A stretch of 64,000 bases of DNA from contig NC_089829.1 in the NCBI RefSeq assembly GCF_035046505.1, positions 9,201,396 through 9,265,395 of the forward strand, given 5' to 3'. A program made the translations under genes and the position numbers. Within the stretch, counting starts at the first letter, position 1, and each line of letters starts with the position of its first letter. This DNA comes from Tiliqua scincoides. Its lineage: Eukaryota; Chordata; Lepidosauria; Squamata; Scincidae. The notes under the pieces were generated by a model. The model searched no databases. It was not told the origin of the DNA and saw only the letters and a program-made list of their open reading frames with translations. This document shows, one piece after another, positions 37,221-49,600 of this stretch.

Positions 37221-37242
37221 GTATTGCATCATATTTAAACGA

Positions 37243-37245
<3 letters not shown>

Positions 37246-37281
<36 letters not shown>

Positions 37282-37291
37282 CACATTCTGC

Positions 37292-37334
<43 letters not shown>
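37246..37334. repeat. (AC)n and (GT)n microsatellites in inverted arrangement
   Basis: An AC run (37246-37278) is followed 17 bp later by a GT run (37295-37334), so the two can pair. They follow directly on the palindrome at 37110-37220. Confidence 0.9.
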
Positions 37335-37338
<4 letters not shown>

Positions 37339-39736
37339 CCATTGTTGCTTTTGTTCCTCCAGCAAGTAGCCTGGAATCCTCATAATTGTTACCTGGATCC
37401 ATGGAGCTGGTGGTTCTGCTTCTTTCCTTCTTGGCTGAAAATGGTTTTAACATTCCCAGGAACAAAAGGCTATTGCTTTTCCTTCTCTCACTTATTATCA
37501 CATCCTTTTAGTTGCTTATTGTCTGCCTGCTTGATCACTGAGCCTTTCCATTCCGAGCCTTTGGGATGGCACATGTGCAAACACATTTCACAAATGCCAG
37601 GGGTTCTTTCATTTGTCATCTCTGGAAACGCTTCCTTTGCAGGTACCCATGACAAGATGTGCTGCTATTTCGCCAGAGAAAGCAAATCGGTGGTTGTGTC
37701 TGTGGAGTAAGTCGAGCTAAACGTGGGGGGCATGTGGTCAGGAGGGTTGTAGTCTTGTGGCAGTTGCGTTACACACTCTAATAGCTAGAGCTTAGTAGAG
37801 CCTGAATCAGCCCAGGCAGGCCACTGTTGTGATCTCCATGCCGTTCCCAAAGTCAGAACTTCCCAAAGTCAGAACTCTGGGAACAACCCAATCCTAACAA
37901 ACTCCTCCATGCAGCTGTGCCATCAAAGCTCACACTGCATCTTGAGGGGGAACACTCTCAGAGGTCTCCTCTGGGTTAGATAACCTTCGTTCCCCTGCCT
38001 AGAAATAAGCCTCTGCTGCCAAAATGGGTGTACTCAGGTGTGCACCAGCAATTTTGCTGGAGCACGTTCAAGTAGACCCAGCAGGATATACTGAGGCCGC
38101 GAAGGGGCTTAGGATATTGGTGGCGCTTCTACTGCTGATATTGTCGTCTTCCTGGCCCCAATCCATCCTCCTCCTGGTTCTCTGCTCCATTCCTTCCTCT
38201 CATTGCCCCCTTACGTGCATCTGTTGCTCCCACCTATCCTCTCCATACTTGAACCAGGACCCGTTTGAAGGCCTCTGGTGGAAAGAATGAAATGTGGTGA
38301 CTGGAGAACTGTATGCAGTATCCCAACGATGTCTGCATCACATATCTGGGCATCAGCTAAAGACCCACATTCATCAGCAGTCTGACATGCCCAGTTTGCC
38401 CCAGTACCAGTGGCAAAGTGGTGCAAGATGGCTAAGGGGCTTGTGTTGCGGCTACACCTGGAAACCCCATCTCCAAATGAAAGCAGTCCAGACTTCTAGC
38501 ACCACTGTAGGGCTGTTAGTGGATGCTCCCACTTGTGAGGCTGGGAGGAATCATCACCACCTCTCACTACCCATACTCCTTACCCTTAGCTGGGGAGATT
38601 GCAGGGGCCCGGTATATCATGGGGTATCCAATGCAGCCTTTCACCCAGGACTTCCTGCAATAAGCACTAGTTCTATCATTTCAAGTGTATCAATCTGCTT
38701 CGCTTTAGCTACCGCCTGGCTCCTGAGCACAAGTATCCAGTGCCCCTCGATGACTGTCTCGCTGCCACCACCCATTTTCTGGAAGCCGCAGAAGACCACA
38801 TGGTGGATCCTGCCCAGGTCATTGTTGCAGGTGATAGTGCTGGAGGCAACCTTGCAGCTGCTGTTTGCCAAATCTTAGCGGGCAGACCTGGCCTTCCAAA
38901 GGTGCGGGCCCAGATCCTCATCTATCCTGGTCTCCAGGGAATAGACTGCAACTTGCCTTCATATCAGCAAAATCAAACCGTGCCCTTTGCATTCAGGGAA
39001 GAGGCTGTTTCTTATGCTTTGCAGTGTCTGAAAGGGGAATCATCTCTCTTGAAAGAGGTCTTGGAAGGCTCTCATGTTCCTGTCACCCAAAAATTACAAT
39101 ACCAGAAATGGCTGAGTGCAGACCACATTCCCAAAGAATTTAAGGCCAGAGGCTACAATCCCCCTGTGACCGCGTCCTGCAAGGATGACGTCTACGAGGC
39201 AGTTAAGGCTTTGAGTTCGCCAGGTTTCTCCCCCCTTCTTGCTGAGGATGCTGTGATTTCCCAGCTTCCAGAGACTTGCATTGTGACCTGCGAATACGAT
39301 ATCCTGAGGGACGATGGCTTGCTCTACAAGAAAAGACTGGAGGACCACCAGATCCCAGTGACTTGGTACCACATTGCTAATGGCTTCCACGGCATTTTGT
39401 CCTTCATTGAATGGGCTGGTTCAGTTTTCCTTCTGCAAAGAAGGGGATGGATGACATTGTCAAGTTCATCAGAAATTTATAAAGGAAATTCTGAAGAATT
39501 CTGATGTTTTTGATGGTACTACACTATTTGTGTTCTGGACATTTACGTCCTGGCTAAATGCCTCCTGGTCATTGGTGTCACTGAACACATGCGTCTGGTT
39601 TTTTTTTTGCCTCCTGGTCATTTGTATCCCACTATAACTGGTCAACAGGCTATTATTGGGCAACAACCACATTATATATCCTAAACCTCTTATTCTAGCC
39701 CTAATTCTCATCCGAACTCTACCTATGAATTTTAAA

Positions 39737-39742
39737 AATAAA
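39737..39742 (+). terminator. Polyadenylation signal AATAAA after P4
   Basis: AATAAA lies about 233 bp after the P4 stop, in sequence aligned with the G5 3' UTR. It marks the ancestral 3' end of these genes. Confidence 0.5.
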
Positions 39743-39847
39743 GCACTTCTAATATAAATATACATATACCTATATAGGGACATGAATGTCCAGGACACAA
39801 GAAGGATGGACGTAAATGTCCATTAACAGGACGCAGGTGACCAGGGC

Positions 39848-40175
39848 ACAGTTGTTTTTGTTGTTTTTTTACAGGTATTTCTATACCGCCTTTCTTGGTC
39901 GTCAGTTTTCTCCTCAGACTTTATTCAAGGCGGTTTACATAGGCAGGCTATTTAAATCCCCGTAGGGATTTTTACAGTTGAAAGAAGGTTCTATCTTTCA
40001 AGAACCACAACATTCAGATGTTTCTTTCTGATCTGGTTTCACATTCTGGCCTCCATCCTCCCATGCTCAGAGCAGAGCTCAGCTGCTTCAAGGTCGCACG
40101 GTGCCGGTGGCCTCAAACTGGTGATCTGCAGGATGTTATCTTCAGGCAAACGGAGGCTCTACCCTCTAGACCAGA
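39848..40175 (-). mobile_element. tRNA-derived SINE (minus strand)
   Basis: Read on the minus strand from about 40175, the head shows tRNA-like promoter boxes (CTAGAGGGTAGAGCCTCC, then a diverged B box near CACCAGTTTGAGG). The tail ends in a LINE-like segment with AAGGCGGTATAGAAATACC. This architecture is common in squamates. Confidence 0.6.
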
Positions 40176-40395
40176 CCTGCTAAGTTGTGTCCTTAGCAAT
40201 GGTCCCATCACTGTTTGTGATATTTATACTTCCCCATTGCAAGCACCAGGCCCAGAAGCTTCCCCAGTTGAGACACATGTTAATTTGGAAGACCTTGTTG
40301 CCCCTCAGCAGGGGCAAGCTGAGGTTTTGCAAGCTATGTGCTGCAGATCATCGCTCAATACTAATCCTGCCTGGACCCCTTCCACCCAATGACAG

Positions 40396-42100
40396 TTGTC
40401 TAACCCAATGCCTCCTTCACAGTCAACAGTTCTTTGTGTGCTTTCCTGGAATGTGGCAGGTTGGGCAAAGAAAGTTATTGATCCTGATTTTGGTGAACTA
40501 CTCAAGAGTCATGACATTGTACTTCTGCAGGAAACCTGGTCACTGGACCCCATCTTTCTTCCAGGTTTCAAATCCATCACACTGCCTGCTCACAAAAGTG
40601 GCAGTAAAGGTAGCCCCTGAGGGGTGGGGGGGGGGGGCAAACCATCTATTTTTCCCGAGCTTCTTTTTATGGCAGATAGCATTGTCCAATTCAGATTATT
40701 AAGATCAAATGTGTACTATTTGTGTGTGCTATTGGTTGTTAATGTATATATCCCTCCTACTCATTCTAAAGGCTACATCAATTGAATTATCTGAATTTAG
40801 TACTCAGAGATGTAGAGGTTAAGCATCCTGGCGCCGTTCCTTCTGGTGGGAGACTGGAATTCCCAAGTAGGTGCTCATTCAGATATTTTCAAGCAGTTAG
40901 ATACTGCCAGTGTACTACCTGAATATTGCTATTTTACACCTTTTTCAAAAGACCTTTTTAATCATCCTGATTAACGCAGTTAATAGTCTTGCCTGTTGTT
41001 TGGATTTATCTGGTCGAATGGCTTGTTGGGACTTGTCAACGACAGTGAATTCACTTTCGTTGCTCATTTTGGGGCCATGTGATTGATTACACAGGCCGAC
41101 ACACATTTTGCTTCCTTAAACGTTACACCAATTCCTGGGTATATTTGGGGTGCCGATTCCAAAAATGGCATCCGTTTTGCCCTATCACGTCTAGTTTTGG
41201 AGACACAGCATAGCCTCTTTAGTGAATGGTTCAAGCAGCTTCCTCGTGAGGAAGCCTACACCATGGCTTCCTCATGAGGAAGCTGATTGAACCATTCACT
41301 AATGAGGCTGTACTATATCTCCAAAACTAGACATGATAGGGTAAAATGGATGCCATTTTTGAAATCGGCACGCCAAATTTGTATCAAACCACCATAAGGT
41401 TTGGGGAAAACTTTTCTGATCCTCAATTTTGTAGGCCTGCGTTATATACTAGTATCTATTCCTCTGCTGCCTTTAATTTCAGAGTTTAAAGATGGGCCTC
41501 CATTTCTCAGTGGTCACCTTCCCCTTAGTTGTTTATTAACCATCAGCTCTCATTCCGCTTCCCAGATCCCAGCATCTCACTCTTCTGAACTATCCCCTCC
41601 TCTGGTTAAAATCAAATGGGATGAGAAAACCAAAGCATCATTCCTTACCCTAGGGGCAGCAGGTGGCCCTCTATCTGATGAGTCATCACTTTCTGAGTCT
41701 CAGTTTCTGGATCATTCCTTAAGTAGATATGAGGCACTTATAGATTTTTTAGTAGACTCATTGGGCCAAAATCATTCCTTCTCCACGTGGATTAAGGAAT
41801 AATGGCTATCCTCAAGATTTTTATCGGACTTGTAGAACATTAAAAAGGGACATTTGCAATACTTATAAAGAGTATAAAGATAGTCTTAGCCTGCCTCCTA
41901 GCTCTTTTTCTACAAGGCAGCACCTTGGCGGATGCTATTAAACTCCGCTCTCAGCAAGTCAGTCAAGACGGGTGGAGTCTGCTTGCAAAGGCTGTGACCT
42001 CCAATAATTCTGAGAACCTCTGCCTTATTAGTTCCCTGTTGTGTCAGAATAACACCTCATTAGGTCTTGGAAAAATCAGTCTCACCAGTTGGTGTTGAGT
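40396..42100 (+). mobile_element. LINE 5' part: AP-type endonuclease domain
   Basis: The frame at 40396-40620 reads LSWNVAGW, then HDIVLLQETW, and later in another frame VGDWNSQVGAH: the typical order of a LINE apurinic-type endonuclease. The stretch at 41480-41802 continues with GHLPLSC and KIKWDEKTKASF, the linker before reverse transcriptase. The frames are broken by several shifts, and a foldback element interrupts the LINE at about 41139-41384. The domain order fits an L2/CR1- or I-group LINE; the reverse transcriptase is missing. Confidence 0.65.
41139..41384. mobile_element. Foldback (long inverted repeat) element nested in the LINE
   Basis: Two arms of about 115 bp are imperfect reverse complements: GTGCCGATTCCAAAAATGGC...TTCAAGCAGCTTCCTC against GAGGAAGCTGATTGAACC...GCCATTTTTGAAATCGGCAC. 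A spacer of about 20 bp separates them. No clear target-site duplication was found, so the true ends may lie further out. Confidence 0.65.
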
Positions 42101-43690
42101 TAGGTATTTTTGACTTTTTGTTACACAAGTCAATTGTGTTTTCTTTCTTTTTTTGGCTGTTTGGCAATAACTTGTGATAGAATAAGGTAAGTCAACATGG
42201 TTTGTTTCATTCCATTCTGCATTTCAGTATCTATCACATGATAAATAACGTGATGATATTATTCATAAATACCATTGTTTCCACAATTTTGGCCACTAGT
42301 GATGTTGCCCCCCCGAATGTGTCACGTGGGGGGATCTGCCCCCCCACTAGCAACACCAATGTGCATGTCTTTATGATGTTGCACACAGCATGCTATCAAT
42401 GGCCATTTTGAAGATGCTGCCGCAAATGTCGATAGTGGCTGCCCCTGCACACTGCTACGGAATGCAACCTGTGCTGGAGCAGATAAGCCACTGTGAAAGC
42501 CAGGTAATTGGGGGGGGGTGTAATAGGGAGGCATTGACAAATGTTTCTGGGAAGGGGAAGGGGGGGTGGCAGACTGGGGAGTGGAGGCTGGTTTCCAGCA
42601 GCAGCAACTGGTGCTGGATCACAAGTTCACAGAATAGGGTGGAAACAAAGGGTCCATCCGGACATGACTTGACATGCACAAGTTGCCCCTTTTTTCTCTC
42701 TCTGACTGGCTGCTGCTACTAAAGATGGGGGGTGAGAATCAGGGCCTGGCTGGGCTGGGTATGGTGGACATGGGCCCTTCCCAAACTCTGGTGGACATGG
42801 GCCCTCCCCCAACTCATGTCACTGCCCCATCTTGGGAATCTTCCATCCTATTCCTCTCCTCCTGCTGTGGGAAGCCAGTCTCTAGAATGGAACACATGAC
42901 TGGAGTGGGCTGGACAATCCCATTGCAGGATTGTGATGGAGGGGGGGAAGCTGAGCAGACAGCGGAGCCCCCTCCCCTTTTCTGTGCTAATCTGGAGATC
43001 TCTGCCACTCTGGCTGAGTGCTATGAGTAAGTAAAAAAGACACACGAGGCAGAGGCTGGTTAAGTTGCATTAAAGAAATTTTACTGTTCCATGGTTGCAT
43101 ATTTACAGCATCTGATGAAGATCAGAGATAGTTCTGATACATGATGAAGAGGCCTTGGAGCTGCATCTTCCTGCATGGGGTACGCAGAAGATGGCAGTGT
43201 CAGGGCTGAAGAGCCCCAGCAAAGCACATCTTCCCAGATTGATTGTCAGGGGGAAGAGAAGGTGCTTAGCCTTTAAAATAAGGCAAAAAGGCACCCCTCC
43301 TGCAGGAACAAGAGGGAGTGACTGAGAGGTGGCCTTCAGGCCAATGGACATTACCCTGACCCGGTGTGCCATGCAGACCGAGTTGCACCAATTCCAACAC
43401 AGTGATGTGTGGTGAGGTCCAGGCCCAGGGAAATAATACGTAATCAGTGCCCCCCTCCCCCCCATGAAACACTCACTCTCTTCTCCCCCTCCGGGAAATC
43501 AATTTTAAAGGCTACCTCTTCTTCCCCTACTCAGAGCTAGGAAGAACTCAGCAACTCAGGGAGAGCCCCTGAGGCAACTGCCAAGCTGCCTCTGCCAAAA
43601 AGCTGCAGAGGCTGGTATAGCAGTAAGGAACCGGTTCCCAACCTGTGATCCAGGCTTGACAGGTGGTCCACGAGACCCTGAGAAGTGGAG
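42100..43690. other. Intergenic stretch upstream of G5, no gene seen
   Basis: Apart from a repeat near 42240-42370 (ACTAGTGATGTTGCCCC, also seen near 59470) and G-rich runs, I find no exon, RNA gene or intact transposon here. The purine-rich segment before the G5 start lacks the clear acceptor tract seen in A1, G6 and G7. Confidence 0.5.
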
Positions 43691-43692
43691 AA

Positions 43693-46600
43693 ATGGGATT
43701 CCTGTCTTCATTCCTGCTTCTGATCCTGGCTGCATTAATTGCACTTGTGATTTTGCTGGTTGTGGGAAGCATTTATATGGATGCCACCCAAACAGAGATT
43801 CCTCCTGGAGTGGAACAGCCGGCAAAGGTCCACATCATTCATGTTGGCACTGTTGGCATGGCTCTCCTGGTAAGCTGACTCAGGATGGGGGGAGGAAGAG
43901 TTAAACCAAGTCACAATGAGACTGATAGGAACCTTGTTGACTGGGGGGGGGGGGCAATTGTTAAAATAGCTGGCTGGCTTTGGGATTCCATCCAAGGTCA
44001 CTTAAAGCAGGCCAGGACTTTCCACAGCGACTTGGGAGACAGGTGAACTTCAAGTCAGGGCTGTGGTCTGGAGCTGCTTCTGTTCTGTGCACACGCTGTG
44101 TAATACAAGTGTTGTCATCGGCCATCTCCCTCCTGTGTCTTCTTTTCACTTCAATAGTTGCATGCATGAAAAGCAAGAACACGGCATTTTTGGAGAGCAG
44201 AAGAGCAATGCTTGCATGTGTGCCCATGGCCCTGAATGCAAAAGTCAATGACAGAAGCAGGAGGACAAGCAAGAAGCTCAATGCTTGTTGGCTCAGGCAG
44301 ACCTTTGCACCCAAGGACATGTTGGAGGGGTGGACATGTACACAGGGCAAGAACTTCCTAGAATTACCACCTGAACTTTGAGTCTACCTCTGCAAAAAAC
44401 ATTTTGCATTCCACTCTTTTGGAAGATACAACATTCACTGCCCACCTTTTTTCCCTTTGGGGGCTTGGGGAGCAATTATCTTCGTTTTAAATGGGAGGTG
44501 TCTTGGGAAGGGAAATAGACAGTGTCCCTCCCCTGGCCCCTCCCTTATTTATGGTCATTTCTTTGAGACCAGCACTGCTACCAGGCAATAAATAGGAAGG
44601 CATAGGTCAGGCTCAGCATGGTGTGCTCCTGTGCTTTTCCTCAATGCACCATGTGCACACTGCATCTGGGAGTGAAGCTGCTACATTTCAACACCAGAGC
44701 TTGTTAGAGTTGCAACCCTTTGTCTGGTAAAGAGTTGTATGGAACCTTAGATGAGCAGGCACTCAAAACAGCATACACCAGCAGAGTTCTTTGAATGCAG
44801 TGGTTATATTTCAGAGCAAGGGTTATCACAGGTAGAGTAATCAGTAAACAGTCCTAGTCAGCACAATGAGCAGTCAGTCCATAAACAACAAATCCAAATC
44901 AGTTTTCCAAGATACACAGTCAAAGTTCATTCCATGGTCAGTAACAACATGTATCTACTCACATCCAGCCTCCCAAGTTACTGGCAGCAGTTCAGTAGTC
45001 TCCTAGTACACTCCTACTGCTGCACTGGAAGCTCAACAGACCAAACATTAAGTAGTTGGAGTGGCCAATCAGTGTAGGCCAAGCCACACCCAGGGTGAGG
45101 CAGTCACAGGTGTTTGCTGATCCTGCTGACTCCAGCAATCTGCACCTGTTCCTGAACCACCTTGTTGGCTGTGTTTCTGCCTTATCCAGAACATAGACCT
45201 GACAGAGCTGGCTGCATTTGCAGGAGGCAAGGCTGGAAGGCCAGAACCGTTGCAGGGCTGGACTGCAGCCTCTTGCAGGCCAGAAGCAGGAACTGAGCCT
45301 TACTTTGCTCACCAGCATGTATCCCCAAACATGACATAACAGTGGTGGAAAGAACCCTGTTTGTGATTGACCTGGCCTACAAAGAGCCTGTCTGAAGGTG
45401 CTATGGATCTGTTGCCCGGCCCTCTCCACAGATCTAGGTGTACACTTCCTTGCCTGAATCAGCTCATGCAACACCTGTGCATTTGCTGTGGGAAGAGATG
45501 ATGCCAGCAGAGCCACAAGAGTTAAGGCCAGTGGACTTGAAGCCTGAGTAAGAAGGTGGGAAATTTCTTATGAAAGTACAGCTCCAGCCTATTTATACAC
45601 GGATTTGGATTTGACTCAACATGAATGGTCCCTGCAAATGAGAAGGAATGTGCTGTTCCCTGGAGAAGGGGAAAAATGCACCCCTTTAAAATCAGTTTAA
45701 AAAACTGAACAGTCCTTTAACGACAGCCTCCTTCATGAGAGAGAGAAAGAGAGGGCAGCAGGCTGACAATCCATCAATCCTCCTCTCTCTAGGTGACCCC
45801 TCCCTTCCCCCCAGCATGTGAAAGAAAAGTGATCATTTTGCATTGGTGAAGGGAGGGGCTGAGTGAAGTGCTGATGGATTGTCTTCTTAATGACTCTTAT
45901 CTTACATCAGGAAGGTCAGCAAGGCTGTTTTTAAATCAAAGAAACTTTGTTTTTTAAATTGATTTACTACTGTGCGTTTTTTGTTATCCACGTGAGTGCT
46001 TGGAATGGGACCTACGCGAATAATTAGTCTCAACCTGTACTTCAAAATCTAGATTTAGAAACTGGATATACAGCAGACCTCCAGAAAAATAATCCTGCAG
46101 GTTTCAGGAAAGTTGTGTCCAGCAGAGGACATCCCCAGCCACGCACCTGGGGCAAAAGTCCGCGATGGCACCTCTCCCATGGGCTATCGCTGCCCCCCAC
46201 TAACCTGAGCCTCATAGAGCCTCATTCGACCTCCACCTGCATCAGATAAACCTCTGTGAGATTCCCCGATGCTTTAAACTGTGCTTCCAGAAAACCGGAA
46301 GAACAGTTTCCACCCCTGTCAGGAACCTCAGAGAGGCTTCTGCGAGGTCCTGGTGCTTCGCGCCTGGGGCTTTTGCCCCATCGGACGTAATGGTAGCTCC
46401 GCAACTGGTCCATCACTTCACTTTGAGTCTCTAAGTAGCTGATTGCAGAAGGATCTAACCACAGAATTCATCAGGCTGTTGTCTACCAGGTCAAACCAAG
46501 AGGCCATGTCTGCTTACTCCATCCTTGCACACACTTTCTCTCTCTCTCACTCTCAAAAGGGAAAGATTTTCGAGAATCTACGTATCTGCAGCCAAATTCA

Positions 46601-49600
46601 GGTTATCCGGTATCTGCAAAACAGAGGAACGCAAGGAAAAGACTCCAGGCTCTTCAAAAAGGATGTAAAGTTTAAAGGTGTGCCTGTCCGAATTTACCAG
46701 CCCAAAGCTCCCTCTGCTGGTCGAAGGAAGGGCATCGTCTTCTTCCATGGTGGTGGCTGGGTGGTGGGGAGTATCGGTGAGTCCCAGCAGAAATTCATCC
46801 TGATCATATTCTAGAAGTGGGATTTTTCAGAGCATTTGCATGGTGGTCTGTCTAACGAAGAAACGTATTTACTCTGCTGTCATTTTTTATACAGGACAGG
46901 CAGGCCTCCAAATCCACAGGGGTTCCGCTGTATCCACAGGGGATTTAAAAAACTATGGTTATGGGGAATACTGGAATTTTGGATAGGGGGCCCCACCTTG
47001 ATTCTGAAAAGAACCTCTGCAGAGATTTGTGGGAATTACTTTTTATTTTGGTATATGTTTGTGTATTTAAGAAAAGCTTTAGGGAGTGTGCATATGTATA
47101 GAGAATGTGTGTGTGTATACAGAACAGTGGTTTATACAGGTGGAGAGTATTTTTTCTCAGGGGTTCCATTCCCGTACCCCCCATATATGCCAAAAACCAT
47201 GGACAATGAAATTGGAGCTCATTGTGGTTTTCGGAGCCCATGGCTGCATCCTGAGCCATTCTGAGCCTCGAAAAGGCTGCACACTGGTTCTCTGTGACTC
47301 AGAATTCTGCCCGGAACCTTTTTTGATGACTTCCAGTTTTCAGCAAAACCAGAAGTTGTCCAAAAAAATGCTCCAGGTGGCATTCTGAGCCTTGGAGAGG
47401 CCATGCGTGGTGGCCCACAGCCTCTCTGAGGCTCAGAAAACCTCCCAGGCATGACCAGAACAAGGTCTGCGGGGGGAGGGGCAATCAGGGTTTTGGTATT
47501 CATGGTGATACAAATCTGGCAGATGCCATTGTTGCTTTTGTTCCTCCAGCAAGTAGCCTGGAATCCTCATAATTGTTACCTGGATCCATGGAGCTGGTGG
47601 TTCTGCTTCTTTCCTTTCTTGCTTTCAATGGTTTTAACATTCCCAGGGACAAAAGACTGTTGCTTTTCCTTCTCTCACTTATTATCACATCCTTTTAGTT
47701 GCTTATTGTCTGCCTACTTGATCACTGAGCCTTTCCATTCCGAGCCTTTGGGATGGCACATGTGCAAACACATTTCACAAATGCCAGGGGTTCTTTCATT
47801 TGTCATCTCTGGAAACGCTTCCTTTGCAGGTACCCATGACAAGATGTGCTGCTATTTCGCCAGAGAAAGCAAATCGGTGGTTGTGTCTGTGGAGTAAGTC
47901 GAGCTAAACGTGGGGGGCATGTGGTCAGGAGGGTTGTAGTCTTGTGGCAGTTGCATTACACACTCTAATAGCTAGAGCTTAGTAGAGCCTGAATCAGCCC
48001 AGGCAGGCCACTGTTGTGATCTCCATGCCGTTCCCAGAGTCAAAACCCTTCCCTAAAGGTGGGCAAATATGAACAGCCCAATCCTATCAAGCTCTTCCAT
48101 GCAACTGTGTTATCAGAACTCACACTGCATCTTGAGGGGGAACACACCCACAGGTTTCCTCTGGGTAAGATAACATTTGTTCCCCTGCCTAGAAATAAGC
48201 CTCTGCTGCCAAAATGGGTCTACTCAGATGTGCACCAGCAATTTTGCTGGAACAAGTTCAAGTGGACCCAGCAGAGTATACTGAGTCTGCGAAGGGGCTT
48301 AGGATATCGGTGACGCTTCTACTGCTGTTATTGTTGTCTTCCTGGCCCCAATCCATCCCCCTCCTGGTTCTCTGCTCCATTCCTTCCTCTCCCTGCCCCT
48401 TTCCGCACATCCGTTGCTCCCACCTATCCTCTCCAAATTGTACGCAGCATTCCAACCATGTCTGCATCACATATCTGGGCGCTACTTACAAACACACACT
48501 CATCAGCAGTCCAACATGCCCAGTTTGCCTCAATACCAGTGGCAAAGTGATGCAGGATGGCTAAGGGGCTTGTGGTGCAGCTACACCTGGAAACCACATC
48601 TCCAAATGGAACCAATCCAGAGAGTCTCTAGCACCACTGTAGGGCTGTTAGTGGATGTTCCCACTTGTGATTGGGAAGGTTGAGAGGAACCATTACCACC
48701 TCTCACTACACCTACTTAGGTAGCTGGGGAGATTGTAGGGGTCCGCATACCATGGGGTACCCATTACAGGCTTTTGACCCAGGGCTTCTTGCAACCAGCA
48801 CTGGTTCTGACTACCTTTTCAACTGTATCAATCTCCTTTTTCATAGTTACCGCCTGGCTCCTGAGCACAAGTATCCAGTGCCCCTCAATGACTGTCTCGC
48901 TGCCACCACCCACTTTCTGGAAGCTGCAGAAGACCATGGGGTAGATTCTGGCCAGGTCATTGTCGCTGGTAGTAGTTCTGGAGGTAACCTTGCAGCTGCA
49001 GTTTGCCAAGCCTTAGCAGGTAGATCTGGCCTTCCGAAGGTGCGTGCCCAGATCCTCATCCATCCAGTGCTCCAGGCCATAGACCTCAACTTGCCTTCAT
49101 ATCAGCAAAACCGGGCTGTGCCCTTTGCGTTCCGGGAACAGGCTGCTTCTAGTGTTTTGCAGTACCTGAAAGGAGAGTCATCCCTCCTGAAAGAGGTCTT
49201 GGAAGGTTCTCATGTTCCTGTAACCCAAAAATTACAATACCAGAAATGGCTGAGTGCAAACCACATTCCCAAAGAATTTAAGGCCAGAGGCTACAACCCC
49301 CCTGTGACCATGCCCTGCAAGGATGATGTCTACGAGGCAGTTAAGGCTTTGAGCTCGCCAGGTTTCTCCCCCCTTCTTGCTGACGATGCTGTGATTTGCC
49401 AGCTTCCAGAGACGTGCATTGTGACCTGTGAATATGATATCCTGAGGGACGATGGCTTGCTCTACAAGAAAAGACTGGAGGACCACCAGATCCCAGTGAC
49501 TTGGTACCACATTGCTAATGGCTTCCATGGGATTCTGGGATTCTTTGATTCAGGCTGGTTCAGTTTTCCTTCTGCAAAGAAGGGGATGGATGACATTGTC

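Larger units (their letters stand above)
33577..39504 (+). pseudogene. AADACL4: P4: hybrid AADACL4-like locus, frameshifted, with two exon-2 copies
   Basis: Exon 1 is 33577-33753 and intact (one change, Val24 to Ala). Exon 2a is 34802-35017, 216 nt instead of 217. One T is missing relative to A1 in the codons after the Cys-Ser-Gln stretch, which puts a stop 11 codons further on. Exon 2b is 36111-36320, 210 nt, with 7 nt missing relative to G5 after the Gly-Lys-Asp codons, leading to a stop within five codons. Exon 3 (37643-37706) is normal. Exon 4 (38709-39504) lacks one base near 39410, just after the catalytic His, so the usual C-terminus is replaced by an unrelated tail. Exon 2 must contribute length 1 mod 3; 2a, 2b, or both together give 0 mod 3, so no simple splice choice keeps the frame. 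HGGGW is encoded in both exon 2 copies and GDSAGG in exon 4. Exon 4 is A-like, while introns 2 and 3 are G5-like. Confidence 0.8.

Noticed and set aside
37174-37710. 178-codon open frame starting near the palindrome
   Set aside because: It runs through AC and GT microsatellites and only borrows exon 3 of P4 in a long read-through; the His-Thr and Cys-Val runs are repeat artefacts.
40080-40175. tRNA-like sequence on the minus strand
   Set aside because: Only the promoter boxes of a SINE head are visible; there is no credible cloverleaf or anticodon stem, so it is not called a tRNA gene.
44992-45516. 174-codon minus-strand open frame
   Set aside because: Most of it lies in the solo LTR and flanking intron, with no protein features; chance frame.
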